From contig NZ_FQZI01000003.1 in NCBI RefSeq assembly GCF_900142035.1, forward strand, positions 62,001 to 126,000: DNA of 64,000 bases. Reading direction: 5' to 3'. The notes under the pieces are model-generated. The model had not been told where the DNA came from and did not search any database. It saw only the letters and a program-made list of their open reading frames with translations. The stretch comes from Flavobacterium terrae. Its GTDB lineage: Bacteria > Bacteroidota > Bacteroidia > Flavobacteriales > Flavobacteriaceae. Positions 16,098 to 24,644 of the stretch are shown piece after piece. How positions within the stretch are numbered: position 1 is the first letter of the stretch; every line of letters begins with the position of its first letter. The translations under genes were made by a program, and so were the position numbers.

Positions 16098-18830
16098 ATG
16101 AAGAAATTTTTTTTACTATCGTTTGTAGCGATAGGGATGCATGTCTCGGCACAGAAAAAATCTACTTTTGCAGTAGAGAAACCACAATTTATTGGTTCCA
16201 CTGAAGGAATAAAAGAATACAGCTTAAAAAATGGCCTAAAAATTCTTTTACTACCAGATGCAAGTCAAAGTAATATGATTGTAAATATTGTTTACAACGT
16301 TGGATCTAGACACGAAGGGTATGGAGAAAAAGGGATGGCACATTTATTAGAACATATGTTGTTTAAAAGCACCAAAAAGTTAGGAGATATCAAAAAGGAA
16401 TTATCTTCAAAAGGAGGTCGTGCTAACGGTACTACTTGGCTTGATAGAACAAATTATTACGAAATTTTCCCTTCTTCAGACGAAAATCTAAAATGGAGCT
16501 TACAAATGGAGGCTGACAGAATGATAAATGCTACCATTTTACAAGAAGATTTAGACAAAGAATTTTCTGTAGTAAGAAATGAATTTGAAATTGGTGAAAA
16601 TTCACCTGATGGAGTTCTTACAGAAAGACTAGTATCAACTGCTTTTTTATGGCATAACTATGGTAACAGTACTATTGGTTCTAAAGAAGATATCGAAAGA
16701 GTTAAAGCCAATACACTAAGAGTATTTTATGAAAAATATTATCAGCCAGATAATGCAACATTAATTGTTGGTGGTAATTTTAATACAGATAAAGCTTTAG
16801 AATATATTGCAACGTATTTTTCGACAATTAAAAGACCAACTCGTGCATTAGCTAAAACGTATACTGTTGAGCCTGCTCAAGATGGTGAGCGTTATGTAGA
16901 ATTAAAAAGAAATGGTGATGTTCAATCGTTACAGGCTGTTTACCATACTGTTCCTTATGCACATAACGATTATGCAGCAATCGATGCTTTAGTAGAAATT
17001 CTAACAGCAGATCCTTCAGGTTATTTATATAAAGCTTTAGTTGAAAGCCAAAAAGCTTCTAGTTTATATGCTTACCAACCTCAAGTAAGAGATGCAAGTT
17101 ATTTGTTGTTTAATGTTTCTGTGCCAAAAGATAAAAGCATGGCCGAAGCAAAAACAACTTTTTTATCTGAACTTGATAACATTAAAAATAAAACCTTTAC
17201 ACAAGCAGATGTTGAGAGAGCTAAAGCTAAAATTTTAAAAGCTTTAGAAAATGTTCAAAATAACACTGTTGATTTTACTATCTATTTAACAGAGATTATT
17301 GGTGCTGGTGATTACCGTCTTGGGTTTTTATACCGTGATGCTATTGAAAAACTTACATTAGCTGATATTGAAAGAGTAGCTAAAAAATACTTTGCTACAA
17401 ATAATCGTACTTATGGTGTTTTTATTCCTTCAAAAGAAGAAGAGCGTGTAAAACCTGTTGAAATATCAGATAATTCAATTGCTGAATTAACAAAAACATA
17501 TAAAGGTAAAACTGTGACAGAAGATAATGCCACTTTTGAAGCGTCAATATCTAATGTTAAAAATAATTTGATCGAGTATAAATTATCAACAGGTTTAAAA
17601 TATGCAATCTTAAAAAAACCTATCAAAGGGAAAAAAGTAGTTGCTTCTTTTAAATTTATGGTAAGTAATGCTAAAGATTTAGCTGGTAAAGCATCTGTTG
17701 GACAAGTTGTAGCAAGAATGCTAAAATCGGGAACAAAAACGAGAACTAATGAACAAATCCAAGATGAATTAGACAAAATGAAAAGTGATGTTTCATTCTT
17801 CTTTACTGGACAAATGTTAATTGCCCGTATCAATACGTATGAAGAAAGCATCAAACCTACATTTGAGTTAATTCAAGATTTAATCACTAATTCAGTATTC
17901 CCTGAAGCCGAATTAACTAAAATAATTACTGAAGAGAAAACTCAAATCGAAGCTTACAGAAACGATCCTCAAAATGTTGCTTTTGAAGAAATAGAAAGAA
18001 GAGCAAATAAATATCCAAAAGATCATATCTTTTATTTGCCATCTGCAGATGAAAGAATTGCGGGCTTAAACGCTGTGAAAAGAGACCAATTAGTTGAATT
18101 TTACAATACTATTTTAGGAGCTAATAACGGACACGGAACGATTGTAGGTAATTTAAACAATACTGAAGTTAGTGATCTAGTAAGTAAAACTTTTGGCAAT
18201 TGGATTTCTAAATCTGAGTATGCAAAAGTGAATCCAATACATTTTGAATTAGCAAAAGGGAATGATAAAATTGTTATAAAAGATAAAGAAAATGCTGCTG
18301 TAGTAGGTAGAATTAACTTTAAAATGGACAATAAAAACCCAGATTATCCAGCAATGGTAATGGCAAACGAAATGTTTGGTGGCGGATTTTTAACTTCAAG
18401 AATCCCTATGCGATTAAGAGAAAAAGAAGGAATTTCATACGGTGCAGGTTCTTATATTAATATCCCTACAGACAATGAAGTGGCTCAAATGGGTTTCTAT
18501 GCCTTTTTTAATCCAACTAAATTAGCTAAAGTTGAGGAGGCTATGAATGATGAAATTCAAAAAGCAGTTTCAACTAATGGTTTCACACCAGCTGAATTAC
18601 AAAGCGCAATTGTTACTTGGAAAAATTCAAGAAAAACAAGCTTAGGGACCGAAAATTATTTGATGAACTTAATCAACAACAAGCTTAATTTTGGTACTCC
18701 GCTTGAGGATTTTGATGCACTAGAGTCTAAAGTAGATCAATTAAAAGTTGAACAGATTAATGAAATAATCAAAAAGTACATAACATTAGACAAAGCAATG
18801 TTTATTTACTCAGGTGATTTTAAAAATTAA
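16098..18830 (+). CDS. Secreted M16 zinc protease (pitrilysin type, two domains)
   Basis: About 910 residues with a signal peptide (MKKFFLLSFVAIGMHVSAQ), so it is exported to the periplasm or surface. The first M16 domain carries the inverted zinc motif HLLEHMLF (HxxEH, about residues 81-88) with the distal Glu in EFEIG (about 160). The second M16 half (from about residue 490) lacks the metal motif but keeps the closing RLREKEGISYGAGSYI arginine-tyrosine segment, as expected for clam-shell pitrilysins that degrade peptides. ATG at 16098 is preferred to the TTG at 16077 because it gives a clean signal peptide. Single gene with its own terminator. Confidence 0.92.
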   Translation: MKKFFLLSFVAIGMHVSAQKKSTFAVEKPQFIGSTEGIKEYSLKNGLKILLLPDASQSNMIVNIVYNVGSRHEGYGEKGMAHLLEHMLFKSTKKLGDIKKELSSKGGRANGTTWLDRTNYYEIFPSSDENLKWSLQMEADRMINATILQEDLDKEFSVVRNEFEIGENSPDGVLTERLVSTAFLWHNYGNSTIGSKEDIERVKANTLRVFYEKYYQPDNATLIVGGNFNTDKALEYIATYFSTIKRPTRALAKTYTVEPAQDGERYVELKRNGDVQSLQAVYHTVPYAHNDYAAIDALVEILTADPSGYLYKALVESQKASSLYAYQPQVRDASYLLFNVSVPKDKSMAEAKTTFLSELDNIKNKTFTQADVERAKAKILKALENVQNNTVDFTIYLTEIIGAGDYRLGFLYRDAIEKLTLADIERVAKKYFATNNRTYGVFIPSKEEERVKPVEISDNSIAELTKTYKGKTVTEDNATFEASISNVKNNLIEYKLSTGLKYAILKKPIKGKKVVASFKFMVSNAKDLAGKASVGQVVARMLKSGTKTRTNEQIQDELDKMKSDVSFFFTGQMLIARINTYEESIKPTFELIQDLITNSVFPEAELTKIITEEKTQIEAYRNDPQNVAFEEIERRANKYPKDHIFYLPSADERIAGLNAVKRDQLVEFYNTILGANNGHGTIVGNLNNTEVSDLVSKTFGNWISKSEYAKVNPIHFELAKGNDKIVIKDKENAAVVGRINFKMDNKNPDYPAMVMANEMFGGGFLTSRIPMRLREKEGISYGAGSYINIPTDNEVAQMGFYAFFNPTKLAKVEEAMNDEIQKAVSTNGFTPAELQSAIVTWKNSRKTSLGTENYLMNLINNKLNFGTPLEDFDALESKVDQLKVEQINEIIKKYITLDKAMFIYSGDFKN

Positions 18831-18848
18831 TATAGACTACCATTTTAT

Positions 18849-18876
18849 AAAGAGCTGCCATAGTGCAGCTCTTTTT
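18849..18876 (+). terminator. Terminator of the M16 protease gene
   Basis: AAAGAGCTGC pairs with GCAGCTCTTT followed by T's. Confidence 0.85.
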
Positions 18877-18881
18877 ATTTT

Positions 18882-18915
18882 AAAAAAAATCCCCAATAGT
18901 TTTATCTATTGAGGA
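18882..18915 (-). terminator. Terminator of the double-glycine peptide gene
   Basis: On the minus strand TCCTCAATAG pairs with CTATTGGGGA (one G-T pair) and is followed by a run of T's, 20-odd nt after the peptide stop codon. Confidence 0.75.
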
Positions 18916-18937
18916 CTGCATACTAATAGAATATCTA

Positions 18938-19117
18938 TTACATATCTGCTGCGCAAAATTGACCTATCACTTCCTCGCATGAGTTACCATGAGCAATAAC
19001 TCTAGAGCCGTCAGGACAAGTACATGCTAATAAATCACCGCCTTTTCCTTTAATTTCTTTTTGTTCGTTTTTTGAAAGTGTACTAGCGCCTTCTAGTTTT
19101 AAAATTTTGTTTAACAT
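18938..19117 (-). CDS. Double-glycine leader peptide, Cys-rich (bacteriocin-like)
   Basis: A 59-residue product starting at ATG 19117: MLNKILKLEGASTLSKNEQK, then EIKGKGG. That is a typical Bacteroidetes double-glycine leader. Cleavage after GG would release a mature peptide of about 32 residues with four cysteines (ACTCPDG, NSCEEV, QFCAADM), enough for two disulfides. Such peptides are exported by peptidase-containing ABC transporters as bacteriocins or signals; no transporter is encoded in this window. The frame is open further upstream to 19261, but the leader consensus fixes the start. It has its own terminator, and codes opposite to its neighbours. Confidence 0.72.
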   Translation of the reverse strand: MLNKILKLEGASTLSKNEQKEIKGKGGDLLACTCPDGSRVIAHGNSCEEVIGQFCAADM

Positions 19118-19254
19118 AATTGTAAAGTTTAAAAGTTTGTTATTTAAAATAAATACCAAAGTACAAACATTCATCAAGATAATTAATTCATTTTGTGTTA
19201 AAATTCTTATATTTTTAAGAATGTAAATTGTAGAATTAATAACAATAATAGCAT

Positions 19255-19273
19255 TACGCAAATTAATTGCGTA
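19255..19273. promoter_or_regulatory. RNA-repair operator, site 2 (RlaP1 operon)
   Basis: TACGCAA-ATTAA-TTGCGTA, perfect 7-nt arms identical to site 1. TTTG follows at 19287-19290, 20 nt from the TTG of the right arm, and the RlaP1 start codon is 73 nt downstream. Confidence 0.8.
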
Positions 19274-19346
19274 TTGTATTTATTAATTTGAAATCAGGTA
19301 TTTATACGGGGTTATAAATAAAACAATTTATTAAATTTGAGAAAGC

Positions 19347-20096
19347 ATGAAACAAAACATACTAAACCAACTTAAACACATAGAACAAACTAAGGAAGTA
19401 GAGGTACTTTACGCTGTAGAATCAGGCAGTCGTGCGTGGGGATTTGCATCGCCAGATAGCGATTACGACATACGTTTTATCTACAAGCACGAGTTAGACT
19501 ACTATCTTTCGTTATGGGATAAGCCTGATACTATCGAGTTCATGACCACAGACGATTTAGACGGTAGCGGTTGGGACTTACGGAAAACCCTAAAACTATT
19601 AGCAAAATCTAACGCACCTTTACTGGAATGGTTGTATTCCCCTGTGGTGTATTATGAAAACGAAACTTTTGCTACACAAATGCGTGCCTTGGCAAAAGAC
19701 TGTTTTTCACCCATAGCGACACTACACCATTACTTAGGTACTACCAAAAAGTTTATGGAAGCATGCCAAGCTGATGAAGTAAAACTAAAAAGTTATTTCT
19801 ATGCCCTGCGAACTGCACTAGCAGGCAAATGGATCATAGAAAGCAATAGTTTTCCTCCGGTAGATTTTATGAAATTGTTACCCATAGCACCACAAAACAT
19901 ACAAGAAAAAGTTATTGAACTTATGGCAATAAAGGCAAACCAAGACGAAAACTATTTACACCCAAAAGAGGAAATGATAACGAGTTTTTTAGAAGAAACA
20001 GTTACTTTTAATGAGCAACATGCGAGTGGGTTAGGGAGTGGAAAAAAAATGAATAAGGAGTTGGATGAGTTTTTTATGGAATTAATAAAATTATAA
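19347..20096 (+). CDS. RlaP-family nucleotidyltransferase (PF10127), copy 1
   Basis: The 249-residue protein belongs to the polymerase-beta-fold family called RlaP (RNA-ligase-associated protein), predicted to add nucleotides to damaged RNA ends. The signature is YAVESGSRAWGFASPDSDYDIRF, with GSRAWG at residues 27-32 and the metal-binding Asp39 and Asp41. Helical C-terminal region follows (THHYLGTTKKFME, HPKEEM). It is the first gene behind operator site 2, and the nuclease and helicase genes follow at 3 and 2 nt, so all three appear to be one transcript. Its base composition is less AT-rich than the next two genes, suggesting they were acquired separately. Confidence 0.88.
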   Translation: MKQNILNQLKHIEQTKEVEVLYAVESGSRAWGFASPDSDYDIRFIYKHELDYYLSLWDKPDTIEFMTTDDLDGSGWDLRKTLKLLAKSNAPLLEWLYSPVVYYENETFATQMRALAKDCFSPIATLHHYLGTTKKFMEACQADEVKLKSYFYALRTALAGKWIIESNSFPPVDFMKLLPIAPQNIQEKVIELMAIKANQDENYLHPKEEMITSFLEETVTFNEQHASGLGSGKKMNKELDEFFMELIKL

Positions 20097-20099
20097 ATT

Positions 20100-20867
20100 A
20101 TGAATATTTTTAATCATACAGTAATTCAATTAGATAAGAAAGTAACACTCAACTTCATAAATGTTGAAAATTATTCAAAGGATTTTGTTAAATTAATTGA
20201 AGAAGAGATTGGTTTTATTAGAAATGGAATTGTAAATGATGAAGATATTAAGGACATAAAGAAAAGAATTAAGATATGGATTGATAGAAAAAAAAAGGAT
20301 GAAAGAGCTAAGAATGGATTTGTTGCAGAATTTATTTGCCATTTATATTTACGATCTAGAAAATTTGAGCAATATTCTCTATTTAAAAACTTAGAAGAAA
20401 GAGGACCAAAGAAAGGATTTGATGGGCTATATATGCTGGATAATGAGATGTGGTTAGTAGAAAGTAAATCAACCACAGTACTAAAAAACACACACTTTAG
20501 TGAAATTAATAAAGCCTATTCTGATATTAAAATGAAAATAGAATCTAGTGAAGAAAATCTTGAAATAAATGATCCTTGGGAAAATGCAAAACATCATATT
20601 CAAATAGCAAATCCTAATAAAACTTTAACAGAGAATATGAAAAAATTAAGTTCGGATTTTATCAACAATAAAAAACATAAAATTAAAGAGTTTAATATAA
20701 TACCATGTTCAACAATTTATCTTAAAGGAAGTTGGAAAAAAATTGACGATGATGAACTTAAAAAGATATTCGAAAAAGAAATAGTTAAAAAAGATGCTAA
20801 AAAATTAAATGTATTGTGTGTTAATAAAAAGAGTGTTGATGATTTTATAAAGTTTATAAATAATTAA
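20100..20867 (+). CDS. PD-(D/E)XK nuclease-like subunit of a helicase pair (HamA-like)
   Basis: The 255-residue protein has the pattern of a PD-(D/E)XK nuclease: Glu77 in GFVAEFICHLYLR, Asp108 in KKGFDGLYML and Glu121-x-Lys123 in EMWLVESKST. A small nuclease of this kind in front of a large helicase is the layout of the Hachiman defence system (HamA with DUF1837, HamB helicase). I cannot confirm DUF1837 membership by eye, and other nuclease-helicase pairs exist. The protein is soluble and very Lys/Asn-rich, reflecting high AT content. It lies 3 nt after RlaP1 and 2 nt before the helicase. Confidence 0.6.
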   Translation: MNIFNHTVIQLDKKVTLNFINVENYSKDFVKLIEEEIGFIRNGIVNDEDIKDIKKRIKIWIDRKKKDERAKNGFVAEFICHLYLRSRKFEQYSLFKNLEERGPKKGFDGLYMLDNEMWLVESKSTTVLKNTHFSEINKAYSDIKMKIESSEENLEINDPWENAKHHIQIANPNKTLTENMKKLSSDFINNKKHKIKEFNIIPCSTIYLKGSWKKIDDDELKKIFEKEIVKKDAKKLNVLCVNKKSVDDFIKFINN

Positions 20868-20869
20868 TA

Positions 20870-23359
20870 GTGGAAAAAGATATTGAACAATTACGTAGAT
20901 TAAAAAATAATAAAAAGTTTAGAGACAATTTTGAAAATTTATGTCTAAACAGAGAATTATCTTTTGATGAAATCCAATTTCTTTTAAGTTGTTCTATATT
21001 GTTTTTTAAATTATATGATTCAGACAAAAGATATACCTCTTACTTTAAAATTGGTTATTATATTATTTTAAAGTATTCATTTTCTTATAATAAATATCAA
21101 GCATTATATGATATATCTATGCAATTAGGTTTTTATCCGCTTGTAGAATTTATACTTCGAAAAGAATTACTAAAATTAAATACAAAAAATATTATTGTAG
21201 ATGCTTTTGCTTATAGTTTGTTCAAAAAGGGCTATGAAATTCGACAGGGTTATGTTGAATCATTGGAGCAAAATAATTCTAGAAAAAAGATCATAAGTTT
21301 TGAAGGAAATGAGATAGCCTATATTGCTCCAACTTCGTATGGAAAAAGTTCCATAGTTAAAGATTTTATTAAAATAAATAAGCCAAATAAAATTGCTGTT
21401 ATTGTACCTACAAAATCATTATTAATTCAAACTTATCTAGATTTAAAAGAATTGTCAGGTGATTATAAGTTAGTTTTACATGATGAAATGTATTCAAATG
21501 AAAATAAATTTATTGGAATTTTAACACAAGAAAGGGCAACACGAATTTTAAATAGTAATAAAAAAAATTATTATGATGTTTTATTTGTGGATGAAGCTCA
21601 TAATATTTTTAAAAGAGATTCAAGAAGTTTTATTTTAGCTAGATTATTACAATTAAATTACAAAAGAAATAATAATCAAAGAATTATTTACTTATCTCCA
21701 TTAATTGGGGCAGTTCAAAACTTGAAATTAAAAAAAACTTTTCAAGGGGAAATTTCTGTTAAGAAAGTTAATCATGATTTTAAAAGTTTTGAAGCTTATT
21801 ATTTTAATAATAACAAAAGCTATTTTTTTAATAGGTTTTCAGGAGAGACTTATCCTATAGATTTAAAAATCAAATACTTTGATTATATTACTGATAATTT
21901 AAAATCAAAGAATTTCTTTTACCAGAATAAGCCACCAATAATTGAGCTCTTTGCAGAAAGATTATATTATAATTTGAGAGATTCAAAAGAAGATAATTCG
22001 GAAATAAAAAAAATAATTTCTGTATTAAAAAAAGAAGTTCATAAAGATTTTAAGCTTGCTAAATTTCTAAGTAAAGGTGTTGTCTACTTGCATGGTAAAA
22101 TACCAAACATAGTAAAAGAATATATAGAAAGTAAATATAGAGAAATTGATGAAATTAAATATTTGGTAGCAAATAAGGTTGTACTTGAAGGAATCAATAT
22201 GCCAATTGAAACAATTTTTATTACAAATAATAGAGTTGGAAAAAGGAATATTTCTTATAATGATTTAATTAATTTAATAGGTAGAGCAAACAGATTAAAT
22301 TTTATTTTTAATGATAAATCTTTGGATAGATTAATTTCAAAAATTCATTTTCTAGATCATGAAATATTTCAGGGAAAGAGATCAATGAAGAGCACAATGG
22401 AAAAGCTTAATCGTGAAAATGTAAAAGACATTATTGAAAATCCAATTGCTGAAAGCTATAATGTTGAGGAATTGAATCTTGCAAATGACGAAACAATCAA
22501 AAAACAAAGGCTGGAAGATAAAAAGATAAACGATTTCTCTGATTTTATTTTGGAAGAACCAAAAAATGAATTCGATAAAATTAAGAGATATTGTATTGAG
22601 AATTCTATCAGTAATTATTTTGAAAATTTAGAATTGGCTATTCAGATTATAATTGAAAATGTTAAAAAATATGTTTTCAACGAAAATGATAAAATTGTTG
22701 ATATCATTAATGAAATTTTCGTCAACAACCAAGTTGATAATATAACTGATTTTGAAATTTCTCGTTTAAGCGAAGTAAAAGCTAGAAATTATTACAATAA
22801 TTTTATTGAAGTAGTGCAACATATGCATTTGAATCAAAGAATAATCTCGACTAAGGAATATTTTGATAAAAAAGCAAAGACAGATGATCCATATTTATTT
22901 ATTGGAACAAGTTATGGTCAATTAACGTCAAAAGAAGCAGGTAAAAAATCAAAATATGATGAGAATACTAAAAAATATGATAGTAAAGTTTATATTGATT
23001 TATCAGATAGTCAAGTAGATTTAATAAATATTGCAATAGTTAAATTAAAAATAGAAGAAGATTTTATTGGATATAAAATAACTCAATTGATTTCATTTCT
23101 TCATGATTTTGAAATTATTTCAAGAGATTATTATCTTCAAATAGTTTATGGAACAACTAATAATTCTATAATTGATTTAGTTCGATTTGGTTTAAGTGTA
23201 AGTACAATTTCTGAGCTTAAAAAAGATAATCAAATTTCAAATATTGAATTAGATAAAAATGGAAATCTAAAGGCTAAAAACAAAAAGAATTTTGAAATTT
23301 ATTTAAAAACTAAACCTGAATTATTCAAATTTGAAATAGAAAAGTATCTAATTGATTAA
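20870..23359 (+). CDS. Superfamily 2 helicase of a nuclease-helicase pair (HamB-like)
   Basis: The 829-residue protein starts at GTG 20870. After about 140 residues of N-terminal domain it has an SF2 motor: Walker A APTSYGKSS (153-161), IVPTKSLL (Ia), DEAH box FVDEAHNIF (241-244), YLSPLIGAV (III) and the second RecA lobe with VVLEGINMP and DLINLIGRANRLN (about 466-478, motif VI). The C-terminal 300 residues match nothing I recognise. The Walker A context and size resemble HamB of Hachiman, which senses abnormal DNA and controls the HamA nuclease. Being in the RlaP1 transcript, under the RNA-repair operator, is unusual and may mean that the two systems are triggered together. Confidence 0.75.
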   Translation: MEKDIEQLRRLKNNKKFRDNFENLCLNRELSFDEIQFLLSCSILFFKLYDSDKRYTSYFKIGYYIILKYSFSYNKYQALYDISMQLGFYPLVEFILRKELLKLNTKNIIVDAFAYSLFKKGYEIRQGYVESLEQNNSRKKIISFEGNEIAYIAPTSYGKSSIVKDFIKINKPNKIAVIVPTKSLLIQTYLDLKELSGDYKLVLHDEMYSNENKFIGILTQERATRILNSNKKNYYDVLFVDEAHNIFKRDSRSFILARLLQLNYKRNNNQRIIYLSPLIGAVQNLKLKKTFQGEISVKKVNHDFKSFEAYYFNNNKSYFFNRFSGETYPIDLKIKYFDYITDNLKSKNFFYQNKPPIIELFAERLYYNLRDSKEDNSEIKKIISVLKKEVHKDFKLAKFLSKGVVYLHGKIPNIVKEYIESKYREIDEIKYLVANKVVLEGINMPIETIFITNNRVGKRNISYNDLINLIGRANRLNFIFNDKSLDRLISKIHFLDHEIFQGKRSMKSTMEKLNRENVKDIIENPIAESYNVEELNLANDETIKKQRLEDKKINDFSDFILEEPKNEFDKIKRYCIENSISNYFENLELAIQIIIENVKKYVFNENDKIVDIINEIFVNNQVDNITDFEISRLSEVKARNYYNNFIEVVQHMHLNQRIISTKEYFDKKAKTDDPYLFIGTSYGQLTSKEAGKKSKYDENTKKYDSKVYIDLSDSQVDLINIAIVKLKIEEDFIGYKITQLISFLHDFEIISRDYYLQIVYGTTNNSIIDLVRFGLSVSTISELKKDNQISNIELDKNGNLKAKNKKNFEIYLKTKPELFKFEIEKYLID

Positions 23360-23396
23360 TAAAATTAGCCCCAATAGCTTGGATTTATAACCTGCT

Positions 23397-23478
23397 ACGC
23401 AAAGTCTCCTGACTTTGTGTGATTCCAATAGCGCGGATTTACTTCGTCAGTTCGCTTCGCTCGGGTGTAAATCCGTGC
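23397..23478. repeat. Intergenic hairpin repeat, REP-like
   Basis: Two hairpins follow the helicase gene: ACGCAAAGTC/GACTTTGTGT (23397-23420, one G-T pair) and GCGCGGATTTAC/GTAAATCCGTGC (23431-23478, one G-T pair). A shortened copy of the second motif (AATAGCTTGGATTTATAA) lies at about 23373-23390. This looks like a dispersed palindromic element or the scar of an insertion. Confidence 0.5.
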
Positions 23479-23523
23479 TTAGCATTAAAATAAATAGCTA
23501 GTAACCATGCTAAAAATTAAATA

Positions 23524-23928
23524 ATGGAAAAACTGGATTATCTAATAAGAAGACAATTTGAGAAAAGAGGATACATGGCTGGGCTTTCATTTTCTATAAA
23601 AACAACAGATAACCAAAGCAAAATCATATTTGAAGATAAAAACGCATTGAAGTATTATGTAGATATTGTGCAAAATGCTTTTACGAACTTTCAAAGAAAT
23701 GTTTTTGATAAAAACAGTATATATTTCGAGATTATAATTCACGAAATTCATTGGTTTCCTGTTGATACAACTCCCGAGCTAATGAAATATACCGTCATTA
23801 GAATTTTAAGCAACTGTTTTTCATTAGATTTTTATCAATTCTTGAGTAAAGATGAGGCTAAACAATTTTATTTTTTAAATGATTTAAGTTTTGAACAGCT
23901 CGAAAAGAATCGCTATTTTTTACGTTAA
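23524..23928 (+). CDS. Hypothetical protein (134 residues)
   Basis: No family recognised. The protein is soluble, mixed alpha/beta by appearance (YMAGLSFSIKTTDN, SIYFEIIIHEIHWFPVD, MKYTVIRILSNCFSLDFYQFL) with no signal peptide or membrane segment. It is followed after 16 nt by another unknown gene on the same strand, so the two are probably co-transcribed. It sits between the helicase and the second RlaP gene, inside the operator-flanked region, but has no operator of its own. Start ATG at 23524 is preferred as the first Met after the intergenic repeat. Confidence 0.6.
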   Translation: MEKLDYLIRRQFEKRGYMAGLSFSIKTTDNQSKIIFEDKNALKYYVDIVQNAFTNFQRNVFDKNSIYFEIIIHEIHWFPVDTTPELMKYTVIRILSNCFSLDFYQFLSKDEAKQFYFLNDLSFEQLEKNRYFLR

Positions 23929-23944
23929 ATATCTTTATAAGTAA

Positions 23945-24481
23945 ATGAAATCCAAACTTCGTACCATAACCATAGGAAACATTACCTACAAATATGTTGT
24001 AGAGATGTTTTCTTTAAAAATATTTAATCCTGCTAAAAATTCTAATAACGAGTTTGTTAAGGTCAGTTTTGATACCCGTGATGATTTATATGTTGGGAGT
24101 TTGATTTTTTCAGGTCATTTTAAAACCTACAAAAACGATGAAGAAATTATCCTTAATATCAATACGCCAAGTTTTGTTAAAGAAATAATTATTGCTATAA
24201 GTATGGAAAAATTTGATTTCACTATTCAAAAGCAATATCAAATTGATAATGGGCTTCAAATCCTTGAAGAATTTGGTTACGAAGTAACAGGATTAGAAAA
24301 TAAGGTAAGAAAAAAAGGGTACTTGGAAGAAGATTTAAAACCAGAAACCGTTAATGAAGTTTTGCTTGCTTTAAAACAAAATCAAATGCCATTGGCTACG
24401 GCTTTAGTTTATGATAATTTAGATTGTACTTTATTAGATGCTAAACGTATCGCAGAAAATTTGAAAAGGAGAGTGTTATAA
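23945..24481 (+). CDS. Hypothetical protein (178 residues)
   Basis: No family recognised. Residues 1-100 look like beta strands (LRTITIGNITYKYVVEMF, FVKVSFDTRDDLYVGSLIFSG), and residues about 125-178 form a helical tail (LKPETVNEVLLALKQNQMPLATALVYDNLD, AKRIAENLKRRVL) that could be a small protein-binding domain. Soluble, no signal peptide. It is the second gene of a two-gene unit that ends 101 nt before operator site 3 and the second RlaP gene. Confidence 0.6.
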   Translation: MKSKLRTITIGNITYKYVVEMFSLKIFNPAKNSNNEFVKVSFDTRDDLYVGSLIFSGHFKTYKNDEEIILNINTPSFVKEIIIAISMEKFDFTIQKQYQIDNGLQILEEFGYEVTGLENKVRKKGYLEEDLKPETVNEVLLALKQNQMPLATALVYDNLDCTLLDAKRIAENLKRRVL

Positions 24482-24582
24482 CTTAAAAAGAGTGGCAGAT
24501 TACTGATTACTTGATGAATTTTACTACTTTGCAGTTCTTTATACACAATTCATTTTCAATCTATTAATAAGAAATACACAAC

Positions 24583-24601
24583 AACGCAAAATAATTGCGT
24601 A
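24583..24601. promoter_or_regulatory. RNA-repair operator, site 3 (RlaP2)
   Basis: AACGCAA-AATAA-TTGCGTA, identical to site 1 except for the first base. TTTG follows at 24615-24618, 20 nt from the TTG of the right arm, and the RlaP2 ATG is 43 nt downstream. Confidence 0.78.
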
Positions 24602-24644
24602 GCATCTTTTAAATTTTGTATCTTGAAATAGTAACGCAATCAAG

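Noticed and set aside
17411..17854. Minus-strand frame of 147 codons inside the M16 protease gene
   Set aside because: It is the complement of an intact, well-conserved protease domain.
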